A stretch of 32,743 bases of DNA from Oscillospiraceae bacterium (GTDB taxonomy: Bacteria > Bacillota > Clostridia > Oscillospirales > Ruminococcaceae): positions 1-32,743 of the forward strand of contig JAFXHL010000019.1 of NCBI GenBank assembly GCA_017536405.1. The letters run 5' to 3'. Below the pieces are notes generated by a model that was given only the letters and a program-made list of their open reading frames with translations, did no database searches and was not told where the DNA came from. Positions within the stretch are counted from its first letter, which is position 1. Every line of letters begins with the position of its first letter. The position numbers were made by a program, and so were the translations under genes. Positions 7,384 through 15,211 of this stretch are shown in pieces.

Positions 7384-8115
7384 ATGAAAGAGAAAAGAAA
7401 AGAGCTCAGCGCTATGGCAAGAAGAATTCTTATGTTCGAGATGTTTTCTACCTGCGAGATGATTGACAACGCAGTCATAAATCAGTATTTCCCCTATATC
7501 GATACAGACAAAAGACAGTTTGAGTTCACAGATTCAAGTATACGCAAGAAAATTCAGAGGGATATAGAATTTCTTGTTGCGGCAGGGGTTGTTTCGTATA
7601 AATTGGTGAACGATGAGGACGGAAAATATTATCATTCGGGTGAGGGAAGATTAAGAGTTGCCGACAGTGAAGAACTCAAAAGACGACACATAAGCGAAAC
7701 TCAGATGAAAAAGTTTATTACTTTAAGTAAGTTTGCAGAACTTCTTATGACCGGCATAGAAATTGATATATCGGGCGATGAGAGTGACGAGGAAGAAAAC
7801 CTCGACTCTTGTTTACTCGATTATAAATACAATCTTGAAAATGCGTTTTATGACAGACCCCTCACAGATTATGAGGTATACAGATACAACGACCCTTATG
7901 TTGCCGAGTATGTAAAAATCAGTGGCATAACAGATTTTAAGGAACTGAAAGAAGATTTCAGGATTTTTGAAACTATCGGTTATCTTGAATATTCACGCGA
8001 AAAAGGACGCTTTGTTTCAAACTTCAACTGCGGATACCCCGAAAGACAGGATTTCGGTGTAAGACGAGGAGAAGACGGAAAATTCTATATAGAGGAGGTT
8101 GATTTCTGGGCATGA
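7384..8115 (+). CDS. Winged-helix-like protein of unknown function
   Basis: This 243-residue protein is not recognised. Start 7384 is chosen because GGAGG lies 8 bases before it. The first 90 residues look like a DNA-binding winged helix: helix ARRILMFEMFSTCEMI, then SIRKKIQRDIEFLVAAGVV and a beta hairpin (YKLV...KYYH), similar in pattern to the HTH part of WYL-type regulators. The remainder is acidic (a DESDEEEN stretch) and has no WYL domain or enzymatic motif. Its last codons overlap the phosphatase start by 4 bases (ATGA), so the two are translationally coupled. It may regulate the operon or be an adaptor of the phosphatase; that is inference. Confidence 0.65.
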   Translation: MKEKRKELSAMARRILMFEMFSTCEMIDNAVINQYFPYIDTDKRQFEFTDSSIRKKIQRDIEFLVAAGVVSYKLVNDEDGKYYHSGEGRLRVADSEELKRRHISETQMKKFITLSKFAELLMTGIEIDISGDESDEEENLDSCLLDYKYNLENAFYDRPLTDYEVYRYNDPYVAEYVKISGITDFKELKEDFRIFETIGYLEYSREKGRFVSNFNCGYPERQDFGVRRGEDGKFYIEEVDFWA

Positions 8116-8798
8116 CCTATGTTATTTCAGACATTCACGGTTGTTATGATAAATATAAAAACATCCTCAGTAAAATAAACTTTTCTGAGGATGACACCCT
8201 TTATATTTTAGGTGATATTGTTGACAGAGGCCATGACGGAATAAAAACTCTCCTTGATGTAGCGGAAAGGGGAAATGTCGTCTTTTTAAAGGGCAATCAC
8301 GATTACCTCGCCTATGTGCTTTTAATGAAACTCCCTGATTTTCTTTCTGAGAATAACTCTTCGGAGGAACTTGATGAAATGTACAGACTATGGATTTCAG
8401 ACGGTGGAGAACCTACTATCGAGGAATTTTTATTTCTTTCAGAAAGCGAAAGGGATATCGTTCTCTATGCACTGAAAAAGTCAAAGATTTCAGAGGTTAT
8501 AAATGTCGGCGGAAAAACATTTCTCCTTTCGCATACAGTTCCGTCATTCGATAAATCGGATGACTATGACAACTGGACGCCCGATGATTATGTCTATGGC
8601 GAACCCGATTATGAGAAAATCTATTTTGAAGATAAATACATAGTAACGGGCCATACCCCGACGGGATTTATCGATAAGAATTCTCTGGGGAAGATATGGA
8701 AAGGCAATAACCATATTGCTATCGACTGTGGCGCTGTGTTCGGAAATCCCTTGGGTTGCCTCTGCCTTGACACTATGGAGGAATTTTATTCGGATTAA
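8112..8798 (+). CDS. PPP-family metallophosphoesterase (Ser/Thr protein phosphatase or Ap4A-type)
   Basis: This 228-residue protein is the usual size of bacterial and phage PPP phosphatases such as PrpE or lambda PPase. All core motifs are present in order: SDIHG (6-10), GDIVDRG (34-40), GNHD, then SHTVPS, and TGHTPTG, giving the His/Asp/Asn ligands of the two-metal centre. The product should hydrolyse phosphoserine/threonine, phosphotyrosine or dinucleoside tetraphosphate; the sequence does not decide. It overlaps the preceding gene by 4 bases. Confidence 0.92.
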   Translation: MTYVISDIHGCYDKYKNILSKINFSEDDTLYILGDIVDRGHDGIKTLLDVAERGNVVFLKGNHDYLAYVLLMKLPDFLSENNSSEELDEMYRLWISDGGEPTIEEFLFLSESERDIVLYALKKSKISEVINVGGKTFLLSHTVPSFDKSDDYDNWTPDDYVYGEPDYEKIYFEDKYIVTGHTPTGFIDKNSLGKIWKGNNHIAIDCGAVFGNPLGCLCLDTMEEFYSD

Positions 8799-8826
8799 AA
8801 ATGTCTTTCTGTAAATATCGTTGTGT

Positions 8827-8835
8827 TATTATAAT
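8827..8835 (+). promoter_or_regulatory. Possible promoter of the 8879 gene
   Basis: TATAAT at 8830-8835 sits inside a near palindrome (TGTTAT-N6-ATAACA). No clear -35 is present. Confidence 0.4.
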
Positions 8836-8878
8836 ATAACAGAAGTTTAAATGATGATTTATGAGGAGGATGTATATT

Positions 8879-9346
8879 ATGCGTAAATTCAGATTTTATT
8901 CGGACGGAAACCTTGAAATCGTAAGCATACCGATAGTCAGCAGAGAAAAGAACAAGAATTTAAGAATATGGGTTGACTATCAGCGAGGCGGAAGACATTC
9001 ACTTCACGACGGAAAGTTCATAAACAGAGGATATTACATCTTCTTCTCGGTTGAGGAAATCGAATCCTGTGCACTGGGACTTACATCAGATTCTCATAAC
9101 ATAAAAGTCTTCATAGGAGGGGTTGAAAGAAAGTCAAAACACTGGGATATGGAATTCGCAGAACTCGCAGAAAAAATCGCACCGATAATCATTGAAAACA
9201 AATTTTCTGATATGGACCTTGATTTAGAAAACATGACAATCCATAAAAGATACGGAAACGAAGAACGATTCGGAATGTGGTCAGAATATTTCAAAATAGA
9301 AACTCCACAGAAAGAGTGGTTGAAAAAACTGAAACCAGCCTCATAA
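8879..9346 (+). CDS. Hypothetical protein, 155 residues
   Basis: I do not recognise this protein. The start at 8879 is set by AGGAGG nine bases upstream; the ATG at 8861 belongs to that leader. It is soluble, with alternating beta-rich N-terminus (MRKFRFYSDGNLEIV, LRIWVDYQRGGRH, YYIFFSVEE) and a helical, acidic second half, and has no cysteine cluster or membrane segment. Its stop codon lies inside the terminator hairpin, so it is the last gene of its transcript. Confidence 0.65.
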   Translation: MRKFRFYSDGNLEIVSIPIVSREKNKNLRIWVDYQRGGRHSLHDGKFINRGYYIFFSVEEIESCALGLTSDSHNIKVFIGGVERKSKHWDMEFAELAEKIAPIIIENKFSDMDLDLENMTIHKRYGNEERFGMWSEYFKIETPQKEWLKKLKPAS

Positions 9347-9360
9347 AAGAGGCTGGTTTT
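9333..9360 (+). terminator. Rho-independent terminator embracing the stop codon
   Basis: AACCAGCCTC (9333-9342), loop ATAAAA, GAGGCTGGTT (9349-9358), then TT. The stop TAA (9344-9346) lies in the loop. Confidence 0.85.
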
Positions 9361-9372
9361 CGGTGAAAAGTA

Positions 9373-9401
9373 TTTACATAATAGTCAGATAGTGATACAA
9401 T
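9373..9401 (+). promoter_or_regulatory. Sigma-A promoter of the second PD-(D/E)XK gene
   Basis: TTTACA (9373-9378), a 17-base spacer, TACAAT (9396-9401). Confidence 0.7.
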
Positions 9402-9459
9402 AATTATATACCATTTTTTAAACAAACCAACATTTTATAAAAAGCGAGGAGTAGTTATT

Positions 9460-10287
9460 ATGAGACAAATCAGTTCAAAATTTATAGAAGATTTAAAAGA
9501 TGAATACTTATCTTATTTTTTAAATCAGGTAAAAACAAATCATCATAATTTATGCCTTGAAATTCGAAGTGGATATATAAATATCTATTATAGAGGCGGA
9601 AATCTTTTGAGAATCAAGAAAAAAAGGAATGGATACGAATTTCATTTTGATTCAAAATATTGCTCGAATAAAAAAGATACATCAAATTATAATCATTTCT
9701 GTTCGTTAAATTCCAATTCTGCACAAGATTATATTGAAAATTTTAACCTTATGATGGCAGAAATGGATAGTTGGCTTGAAGAACATCCTAAAGCTGAACG
9801 CGAATTTCAGCACAAATTGCTTGTTAACAACCCCTCTATTATTGATATTGAATATGTACCACCAAAATCGAAAACAAAAAGAATGCGATTGGATATGTTG
9901 ATGATACATGGAGATAAACTGATTATTGTTGAAAACAAATTTGGCACAAAATCAATATCAGGCAAAGCCGGTTTAAAAGAACATTATAAGGATATGTGTG
10001 CATTGCTTAACGATTCCCAGTTGATTGATGTTTTATTAAAGTCGGTTGAAAACATTGCAAAAACAAAATACGAATTAGGTCTTCTTCAATCACCTATCCC
10101 CAAAATAGACGAATCAAAAATAGAAATTTTATTTTTACTTGCAGATTATAATGAGAAGAGTAAAACCTTGAATAAAGAATTGAATTCAATAGAAAATATT
10201 ACACATCCAATTAAATTATTGAAAATGAGTAGTAGTAATTATAATATAGATATGAGCAAAGCACAGTATGTCGAAAAAAATAATTAA
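9460..10287 (+). CDS. PD-(D/E)XK nuclease-like protein
   Basis: This 275-residue protein is preceded by GAGGAG. The middle contains a nuclease core: EREFQHKLL (Glu115, an N-terminal helix residue), LDMLMI (Asp145) and LIIVENKFG (Glu158, Lys160), the usual Asp and ExK pattern of the fold. The first 100 residues form a separate beta-rich, Lys/Asn-rich region of unknown role. The codon use is markedly more AT-rich than in the phosphatase or metallo-hydrolase around it, which points to recent acquisition. It has its own promoter and no partner methylase. The protein is unrelated in sequence to the PD-(D/E)XK protein at 3567 outside the core. Confidence 0.7.
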   Translation: MRQISSKFIEDLKDEYLSYFLNQVKTNHHNLCLEIRSGYINIYYRGGNLLRIKKKRNGYEFHFDSKYCSNKKDTSNYNHFCSLNSNSAQDYIENFNLMMAEMDSWLEEHPKAEREFQHKLLVNNPSIIDIEYVPPKSKTKRMRLDMLMIHGDKLIIVENKFGTKSISGKAGLKEHYKDMCALLNDSQLIDVLLKSVENIAKTKYELGLLQSPIPKIDESKIEILFLLADYNEKSKTLNKELNSIENITHPIKLLKMSSSNYNIDMSKAQYVEKNN

Positions 10288-10305
10288 TAATTCTGAGGTA
10301 CCTCT

Positions 10306-11478
10306 ATGCAAACCAGAATAATCCGTGGGAAAAATCAGATAGGTGGGAACATTATCGAAATTTCCACCGAAAAGACAAAAATCCTGCTTGACGCAGGTCT
10401 TGAACTTGACGATGAAAAGAATAAGGAACTCCCCGATGTTCCCGGACTTTTCGACTATGCAGGTTATGACGCAGTTTTCGTGTCGCACTATCACGGTGAC
10501 CATGTCGGTCTTGTCTACGATATACATAAGGATATCCCCGTTTATATCGGCGAAAAAAGCCATAATATCCTTAAATTCTCAAACGAATTTCTGAACAGAA
10601 AACAACTAAATCCCAAAGGCTTTTTATATCATAAAAAAGACATTGTAATAGGCGATATAACTGTAACCCCGTTTCTTTGTGACCATTCTGCGTTTGATAG
10701 TTATATGCTTCTTTGCAGGTCGGGCGATGAGAGTGTTCTGTATACGGGCGATTTTCGTTCAAACGGAAGAAAGCCTTTTGATATGCTTCTTAATGCACTT
10801 CCCAAAAAAGTTGACAGACTGATATGCGAGGGCACGACTTTTTCAAGAGAGGGGTATGTTGCCGAAAAGGAAACCACTCTCGAAGACAGGGCAGAAAAGG
10901 TCTTTAAAGAACATAAAGGCCCCGTTTTTATACTTCAATCCTCAATGAATATCGACAGACTTGTCACTATGTATCGTGCATCAAAAAAAGCAAAGCGTGT
11001 ATTTTTAGAAGACGCTTATCTTGCCAATATTGCAGAAACTGCAGGGGAGAGAATTCCCAACCCGAAGTTTTATGATGTATATGCTTTTCCGATAGTTCAG
11101 AATCACTTTGAATATATCGAAAAATACGAAAATAAAATCGGCAAAAAAAGAATATCAGAGAATCATTTTTCTATGTGCGTCAGAACCTCTATGATTTCTT
11201 ATTTAAGAGACCTGTCAAAAAAGATGTCCTTTGAAGACGGGGTTCTTATCTACTCCTTCTGGAGTGGGTATAAAGAAACCGAAACTATGAAAGAGTTTTT
11301 GTCGGAATGTGAGAACTTAGGGCTTAAAATCGAAACTATCCATACAAGCGGACACGCCGATGAACAGGCAGTAAAAACTCTCATTGAAACTGTTCACCCA
11401 AAAGTCATAACCCCCGTTCATACAGAAAACGCAGAGAAGTTTAAGGAACTCGCACCAGGTATTCCGATAGAAATATAA
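10306..11478 (+). CDS. Beta-CASP / metallo-beta-lactamase-fold hydrolase (RNase J-like)
   Basis: This 390-residue protein has the MBL zinc motif HYHGDH (61-66), later DHSAFDSY, LYTGDFRSNG (the Asp bridging ligand), and the C-terminal HTSGHAD and PVHTEN motifs that close a beta-CASP active site. Members act on RNA 5' ends or 3' processing sites in the cytoplasm, though shorter versions like this are often uncharacterised hydrolases. It is shorter than RNase J (about 550) because the C-terminal domain is missing. It starts 18 bases after the nuclease stop and has only a weak ribosome binding site (GAGGT). The CRISPR array promoter begins 18 bases after its stop, but nothing in the sequence ties it to the array. 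Confidence 0.85.
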   Translation: MQTRIIRGKNQIGGNIIEISTEKTKILLDAGLELDDEKNKELPDVPGLFDYAGYDAVFVSHYHGDHVGLVYDIHKDIPVYIGEKSHNILKFSNEFLNRKQLNPKGFLYHKKDIVIGDITVTPFLCDHSAFDSYMLLCRSGDESVLYTGDFRSNGRKPFDMLLNALPKKVDRLICEGTTFSREGYVAEKETTLEDRAEKVFKEHKGPVFILQSSMNIDRLVTMYRASKKAKRVFLEDAYLANIAETAGERIPNPKFYDVYAFPIVQNHFEYIEKYENKIGKKRISENHFSMCVRTSMISYLRDLSKKMSFEDGVLIYSFWSGYKETETMKEFLSECENLGLKIETIHTSGHADEQAVKTLIETVHPKVITPVHTENAEKFKELAPGIPIEI

Positions 11479-11495
11479 GAATAAAGATAAAACAC

Positions 11496-11524
11496 TTGAC
11501 AAATCGTAAAAAAAGGTGTAGAAT
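11496..11524 (+). promoter_or_regulatory. Strong sigma-A promoter of the CRISPR array
   Basis: TTGACA (11496-11501), a 17-base spacer and TAGAAT (11519-11524). Transcription would start near 11531, about 30 bases before the first repeat, so the array has a very short leader and should be expressed constitutively. Confidence 0.85.
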
Positions 11525-11562
11525 ACTAACAATTCAAAGCAATCTTTTTTGGTTACTTTGAG

Positions 11563-11925
11563 GAACTACACCCCTGTAAATTCATAGGGGTCTAAAACCT
11601 TGCGCTTAGCGTAAGCGGCATACCTTTTGAACTACACCCCTGTAAATTCAAAGGGGTCTAAAACAAGTTCTTCCTTATTTGGCAGACGATGTAGAACTAC
11701 ACCCCTGTAAATTCGTAGGGGTCTAAAACTTTTCGTACTCGATAGCACGATCCATAAGGAACTACACCCCTGTAAATTCATAGGGGTCTAAAACACTGAT
11801 AAGAATAAATTCTTCATTATTCTTGAACTACACCCCTGTAAATTCATAGGGGTCTGAAACTCATATAAGAATCTACTTTCTTTTCGTCTGTTTTACACCC
11901 CTGTAAATTCATAGGGGCAAATGAA
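11563..11925 (+). CRISPR. Type VI-D-like CRISPR array, six repeats, five spacers, no cas genes nearby
   Basis: The 36-nt repeats start at 11563, 11629, 11694, 11759, 11825 and 11890. The consensus begins GAACTACACCCC, has TGTAAATTCATA in the centre and ends GGGGTCTAAAAC. Spacers are 30, 29, 29, 30 and 29 nt. A stem (ACCCCT paired with AGGGGT) and an A-rich 3' end next to the spacer match the geometry of Cas13d crRNAs. From memory, the ends are the same as in the [E.] siraeum Cas13d repeat. Variants are single changes: position 23 in repeat 2, position 22 in repeat 3, position 32 in repeat 5. The last repeat has lost both flanks but keeps the stem. No Cas13, Cas1 or Cas2 is encoded in this window. 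Confidence 0.95.
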
Positions 11926-11940
11926 AAACAAAAAACAAAA

Positions 11941-11967
11941 AGCCGTGTTAAAAAACACGGCTTTTTT
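11941..11967 (+). terminator. Terminator of the CRISPR transcript
   Basis: AGCCGTGTT (11941-11949), loop AAAA, AACACGGCT (11954-11962), then TTTTT. It lies 16 bases after the last repeat and isolates the array from the next gene. Confidence 0.9.
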
Positions 11968-11982
11968 ATTTTTTTAAAAAAT

Positions 11983-12033
11983 TTTTCAAAAAAACTTAAT
12001 TTAACGATTTCAGAACAGTATATGTAAGTAGAA
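11983..12033 (+). repeat. Leader direct repeat, copy 1
   Basis: This 51-base unit (TTTTCAAAAAAACTTAATTT ... TATATGTAAGTAGAA) is repeated 80 bases later with three differences. It may hold a weak promoter (TTAATT, 17 bases, TATATG). Confidence 0.8.
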
Positions 12034-12062
12034 GAGCAAAGAAAAAATAATTTTTGAAAAAA

Positions 12063-12113
12063 TTTTCAAAAAAACTTAATTTAACGATTTCAGGATCGTA
12101 TATGTAAGTAGAA
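12063..12113 (+). repeat. Leader direct repeat, copy 2, upstream of the HNH-like gene
   Basis: 48 of 51 bases match copy 1; the changes are clustered at 12094-12097. It ends 25 bases before the first possible start codon, so each copy may be a promoter or a protein binding site controlling the two-gene cassette. Confidence 0.8.
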
Positions 12114-12138
12114 AGCAAAATGAAAGGAGAAATCTGAT

Positions 12139-13905
12139 ATGACAAACAACACAAAACAGTCAATCACAAAGGAGGATGTATTTATGAATAACAATTTATT
12201 GGTATTGACCCGTGAAGAAGAAGCGATTGCAAGATCTCTCGAACTGACTGAACTCGGAGAAAAGTTACAGAATCAGTTAGAGGAAGAAATATCCGATTTC
12301 GCCTTTCTTGAGGAAGAAAAAGCAACAATCGGAAATCCTGAAAAATTAGGCGAAGTGATAAAAACTGTCGTTTGGGAAGAAGTTATCAACCAGATCGCTT
12401 CTAAAGCAGGCGAAGATTTTATCAAAGAAAATAATGGGCTTAACCTTGATTTAAGTGAAACTGCCCATATTCAGACAAGTGAAAACTTTAAAAATGGTAT
12501 AATCGCAACTCATAACTATATCAGCAGGGAACAGTTAGAAAAAAATTATGACAGATATAAAAATAAGCCCCATAGTGAATTCCGTGAGGAGTATGTAAAT
12601 CCGGGTATGGATGCAACATTGGAAAGAGCAGGAAAGTTGAAAAATCAGGGTATAGATACTGTTACAGATATCTATACCGGCAGACAGATTCCGACTGAAA
12701 CCAAGCTGGAAAACGGTAAAAACAATCCTGAGGCTGCCCAGAGGGAACATGTTTCTTCTTCTGCGAAAATCTATGGCAACGCTTCGTTACAGATGGCAAA
12801 TGATAACGAACAGTTGGCAGATATAATAAACAGCCCTGAAAATTTACAGGGGTATACAACGGCGAAAAGAAATAACAGAAAAAGCGATAAGTCCGCAGAT
12901 GAGATGGATGAATGCGATAAGACAAAGCATTGGGAAAAGGCAGATAAACGCTCAAAAGAGTTTATCGAACAGAAAGAAAGAGAAGGAGAAGAACGACTCA
13001 GACAAGAAGGAATGAAAACCCGTAAAGAAGAAACTTTTCGTATCGGTGGAAAAACTCTTCGTGCGGTTGTTATGCAACTTCTTGCTGAACTTATAAAAGA
13101 AGTAATTTCCAAGCTTGTAAAATGGCTCAAATCTGCCGGAAAGAAACTTGAAACTCTTTTAGCCAGTTTAAAGGAAGCGATTGTATCTTTTGTGGGAAAA
13201 CTGAAGGTTCATCTTATGAATGCTGCTGATTGTGCAGTTACAACTATCGCAACAGCATTATTCGGACCTGTTGTAAATACCATAAAAAAGATCTTCATTC
13301 TTTTCAAGCAGGGTTACAGATCTCTGAAGGAAGCCGTTATGTACATAAAAAGACCTGAAAACAGGGGCAAACCGATAGGAATACTGACTCTTGAAGTTGG
13401 TAAAATTGTAACAGCAGGGTTCACTGCTATAGGTGGGATCGTTCTTGGCGAAGTAATCGAAAAAGGATTGATGGCAATACCCGGTGCGGGTGTGGTTTTC
13501 GCCTTTGAGATTCCTTTGTTGGGAAGCCTTGCGAATATCCTCGGAATGTTCCTGGGTGCGCTTGTTGCCGGTATAATCGGAGCGATTGCCGTCAATATGA
13601 TTGATAAGGCTATTGCAAAGAAGAAAAAGGCAGAGCTTACATCTGAAATGGTCGGCAAGAATAATGAAATCCTTTCAACACAAAATGAAATTTTTGAAGT
13701 TGAAAGAGAACAGATGATAATAGCAGGAAAAAATATGGTTTCAGGTATGGCCAGAAGACATTCTGAGGTATCGGATATTATCAGAAGATCTGCAAGCGAA
13801 CTTTTTAATGCGGATAGTAATTATGATAACAAGGAAAACTTCAGAAAAATCTGCGAATTATCAGCAGAATGCAACAGCAGGCTGACTGTTATAAAAAATT
13901 TCTGA
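12139..13905 (+). CDS. Membrane protein with HNH-like domain, first gene of a two-gene cassette
   Basis: This protein has 588 residues, or 573 if the second start is used. Start 12139 has AAAGGAGA and the in-frame ATG 12184 has AAAGGAGG; both look usable. Residues about 175-260 (DIYTGRQIP, QREHVSSSAKIYGN, SPENLQGYTTAKRNNRKSDK) follow the pattern of an HNH-type fold found in large uncharacterised gut Firmicutes proteins, although the second catalytic His is not obvious. Then come a charged coiled coil, amphipathic helices (about 310-370) and a Gly/Ala-rich hydrophobic region (about 415-490) with two or three membrane segments, ending in a Lys cluster and a soluble tail. There is no signal peptide. 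It is followed after 22 bases by the coiled-coil partner gene. The role is unknown; a nuclease or membrane-acting effector is inference. Confidence 0.65.
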   Translation: MTNNTKQSITKEDVFMNNNLLVLTREEEAIARSLELTELGEKLQNQLEEEISDFAFLEEEKATIGNPEKLGEVIKTVVWEEVINQIASKAGEDFIKENNGLNLDLSETAHIQTSENFKNGIIATHNYISREQLEKNYDRYKNKPHSEFREEYVNPGMDATLERAGKLKNQGIDTVTDIYTGRQIPTETKLENGKNNPEAAQREHVSSSAKIYGNASLQMANDNEQLADIINSPENLQGYTTAKRNNRKSDKSADEMDECDKTKHWEKADKRSKEFIEQKEREGEERLRQEGMKTRKEETFRIGGKTLRAVVMQLLAELIKEVISKLVKWLKSAGKKLETLLASLKEAIVSFVGKLKVHLMNAADCAVTTIATALFGPVVNTIKKIFILFKQGYRSLKEAVMYIKRPENRGKPIGILTLEVGKIVTAGFTAIGGIVLGEVIEKGLMAIPGAGVVFAFEIPLLGSLANILGMFLGALVAGIIGAIAVNMIDKAIAKKKKAELTSEMVGKNNEILSTQNEIFEVEREQMIIAGKNMVSGMARRHSEVSDIIRRSASELFNADSNYDNKENFRKICELSAECNSRLTVIKNF

Positions 13906-13927
13906 TATTTATTAAGGAGGAAGTATT

Positions 13928-15106
13928 ATGTCAAAATTCAAGAAAATAATTAAAGTTTCAGGAAACATCGCACATGCATTATGGGAAAACAGATATCAGA
14001 ATACCAACCTTGCTTTACGCAGTAATGAAGAAGAGTGTACTCAGATATCGGGCGATGGAATCACAAGCCAGCAATTAGAACTTGCTATGAACAAAATCAA
14101 GGAATTGAAGAAAAAGATTCCCGAAAAAGTTGAGTTTGAAAGATTCAAAACCAGTGGCGGATTTTTCGGGCTTGGCAACCACAGAATAACCGGAGACGAA
14201 GGCAATGTTTTCGGTCTGAGTGTGCAGTCGCAATTTGTGTCTGTCAATGATCGTATGATAGAACTTGCAAATCTCATGCAGACTTTATTTTCTATAATAA
14301 ATGTTCTTGATGAAGATTTGCTTAACGGGCTTTTTGTTTCGACAGAAATGGCTAAAAAAGCAGGTATGGACGCTTTGAAGGCGCAGGAAGAAATAACCGA
14401 AACTATCAACTGGCTCATATCTGCTTATGAGAAGATAACATCCACTATGGAGGCGCTTGAAAACACGCAAACAGAATTATCGTTTTTACAGACCAGGATG
14501 GATAGCATAGGACATCTTGATGATATTGACGATATGTGGATAGATTTCGAGAAAATCAAGAGCAAACTTTCTCGTGTGGTATCAATTACTGACAGTTGCG
14601 TTAAGGATGTAGAAAAACTGAATGAATTCAAGGAAAATCTCAGCAGGATAAAGCATATCTATGATGTGGACGAGCTCTGGGTTGATTTTCAGGATGTAAA
14701 GACTGATATCTCAGATATCAGAAATGATGTTTCGGAACTTGTTCGGAAAACAGAAGATGGAAGTCGCCATATCATAAGGATAGAGGATGAATTGAATTCT
14801 CACAGACAGTCCATTCAGAAAACGGCTGAATTTGCTGACGAATTAAGACAGCAGAGTCATCTGAAAGATATTGACACAACCTGGGATAAGTGTCTTTCGA
14901 ATGAAGAAAACATACAGAATGTCAAGGAAGGTATATGTCATCAAGACGAAGAGATTGATGGCTTAAAATCAGAATTGGCAAAGCTGAAAAGCAGTATCAA
15001 TGAAAATAATAAGTTGTTTTCAAAGAAACTGACATTGGCATATGTTTTCACCGGAGCATCTGCCGTTATGGCGATGATTGAAATGATTTTACTTATGTTG
15101 AGGTGA
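13928..15106 (+). CDS. Coiled-coil protein with C-terminal membrane anchor, partner of the HNH-like protein
   Basis: This is a 392-residue protein of unknown family. AAGGAGG precedes the start. The first 130 residues form a globular region (including GGFFGLGNHRI). From about 150 to 360 it is almost entirely helical, with three spaced copies of a motif His-x-x-D-[IV]-D-x-x-W (HLDDIDDMW, HIYDVDELW, HLKDIDTTW) separated by about 55 and 90 residues of heptad-like sequence. The last 25 residues (LTLAYVFTGASAVMAMIEMI) are a single tail anchor facing the cytoplasm. It is cotranscribed with the preceding membrane protein and ends at a strong terminator, so the two form a closed cassette, possibly a scaffold plus pore or nuclease. 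Confidence 0.65.
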   Translation: MSKFKKIIKVSGNIAHALWENRYQNTNLALRSNEEECTQISGDGITSQQLELAMNKIKELKKKIPEKVEFERFKTSGGFFGLGNHRITGDEGNVFGLSVQSQFVSVNDRMIELANLMQTLFSIINVLDEDLLNGLFVSTEMAKKAGMDALKAQEEITETINWLISAYEKITSTMEALENTQTELSFLQTRMDSIGHLDDIDDMWIDFEKIKSKLSRVVSITDSCVKDVEKLNEFKENLSRIKHIYDVDELWVDFQDVKTDISDIRNDVSELVRKTEDGSRHIIRIEDELNSHRQSIQKTAEFADELRQQSHLKDIDTTWDKCLSNEENIQNVKEGICHQDEEIDGLKSELAKLKSSINENNKLFSKKLTLAYVFTGASAVMAMIEMILLMLR

Positions 15107-15170
15107 TTGCGGATTATAGAGATAAATAAAATATAAGAGAGGGGTTGTATATGCACATATCAAAACAAAA

Positions 15171-15210
15171 AACGGAAGTTCTGTAAAAAGAGACTTCCGT
15201 TTTTGTTTTT
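15171..15210. terminator. Bidirectional terminator after the cassette
   Basis: AACGGAAGT (15171-15179) and ACTTCCGTT (15193-15201), followed by TTTGTTTTT; A-runs on the other side serve the minus-strand gene at 15212. Confidence 0.85.
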
Positions 15211-15211
15211 C

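Noticed and set aside
10306..11478. Beta-CASP hydrolase as crRNA processing enzyme
   Set aside because: Only adjacency supports it; the array has a separate promoter and Cas13d processes its own crRNA.
12535..13658. Minus-strand ORFs inside the HNH-like gene
   Set aside because: They are shadows of the plus-strand frame, without ribosome binding sites.
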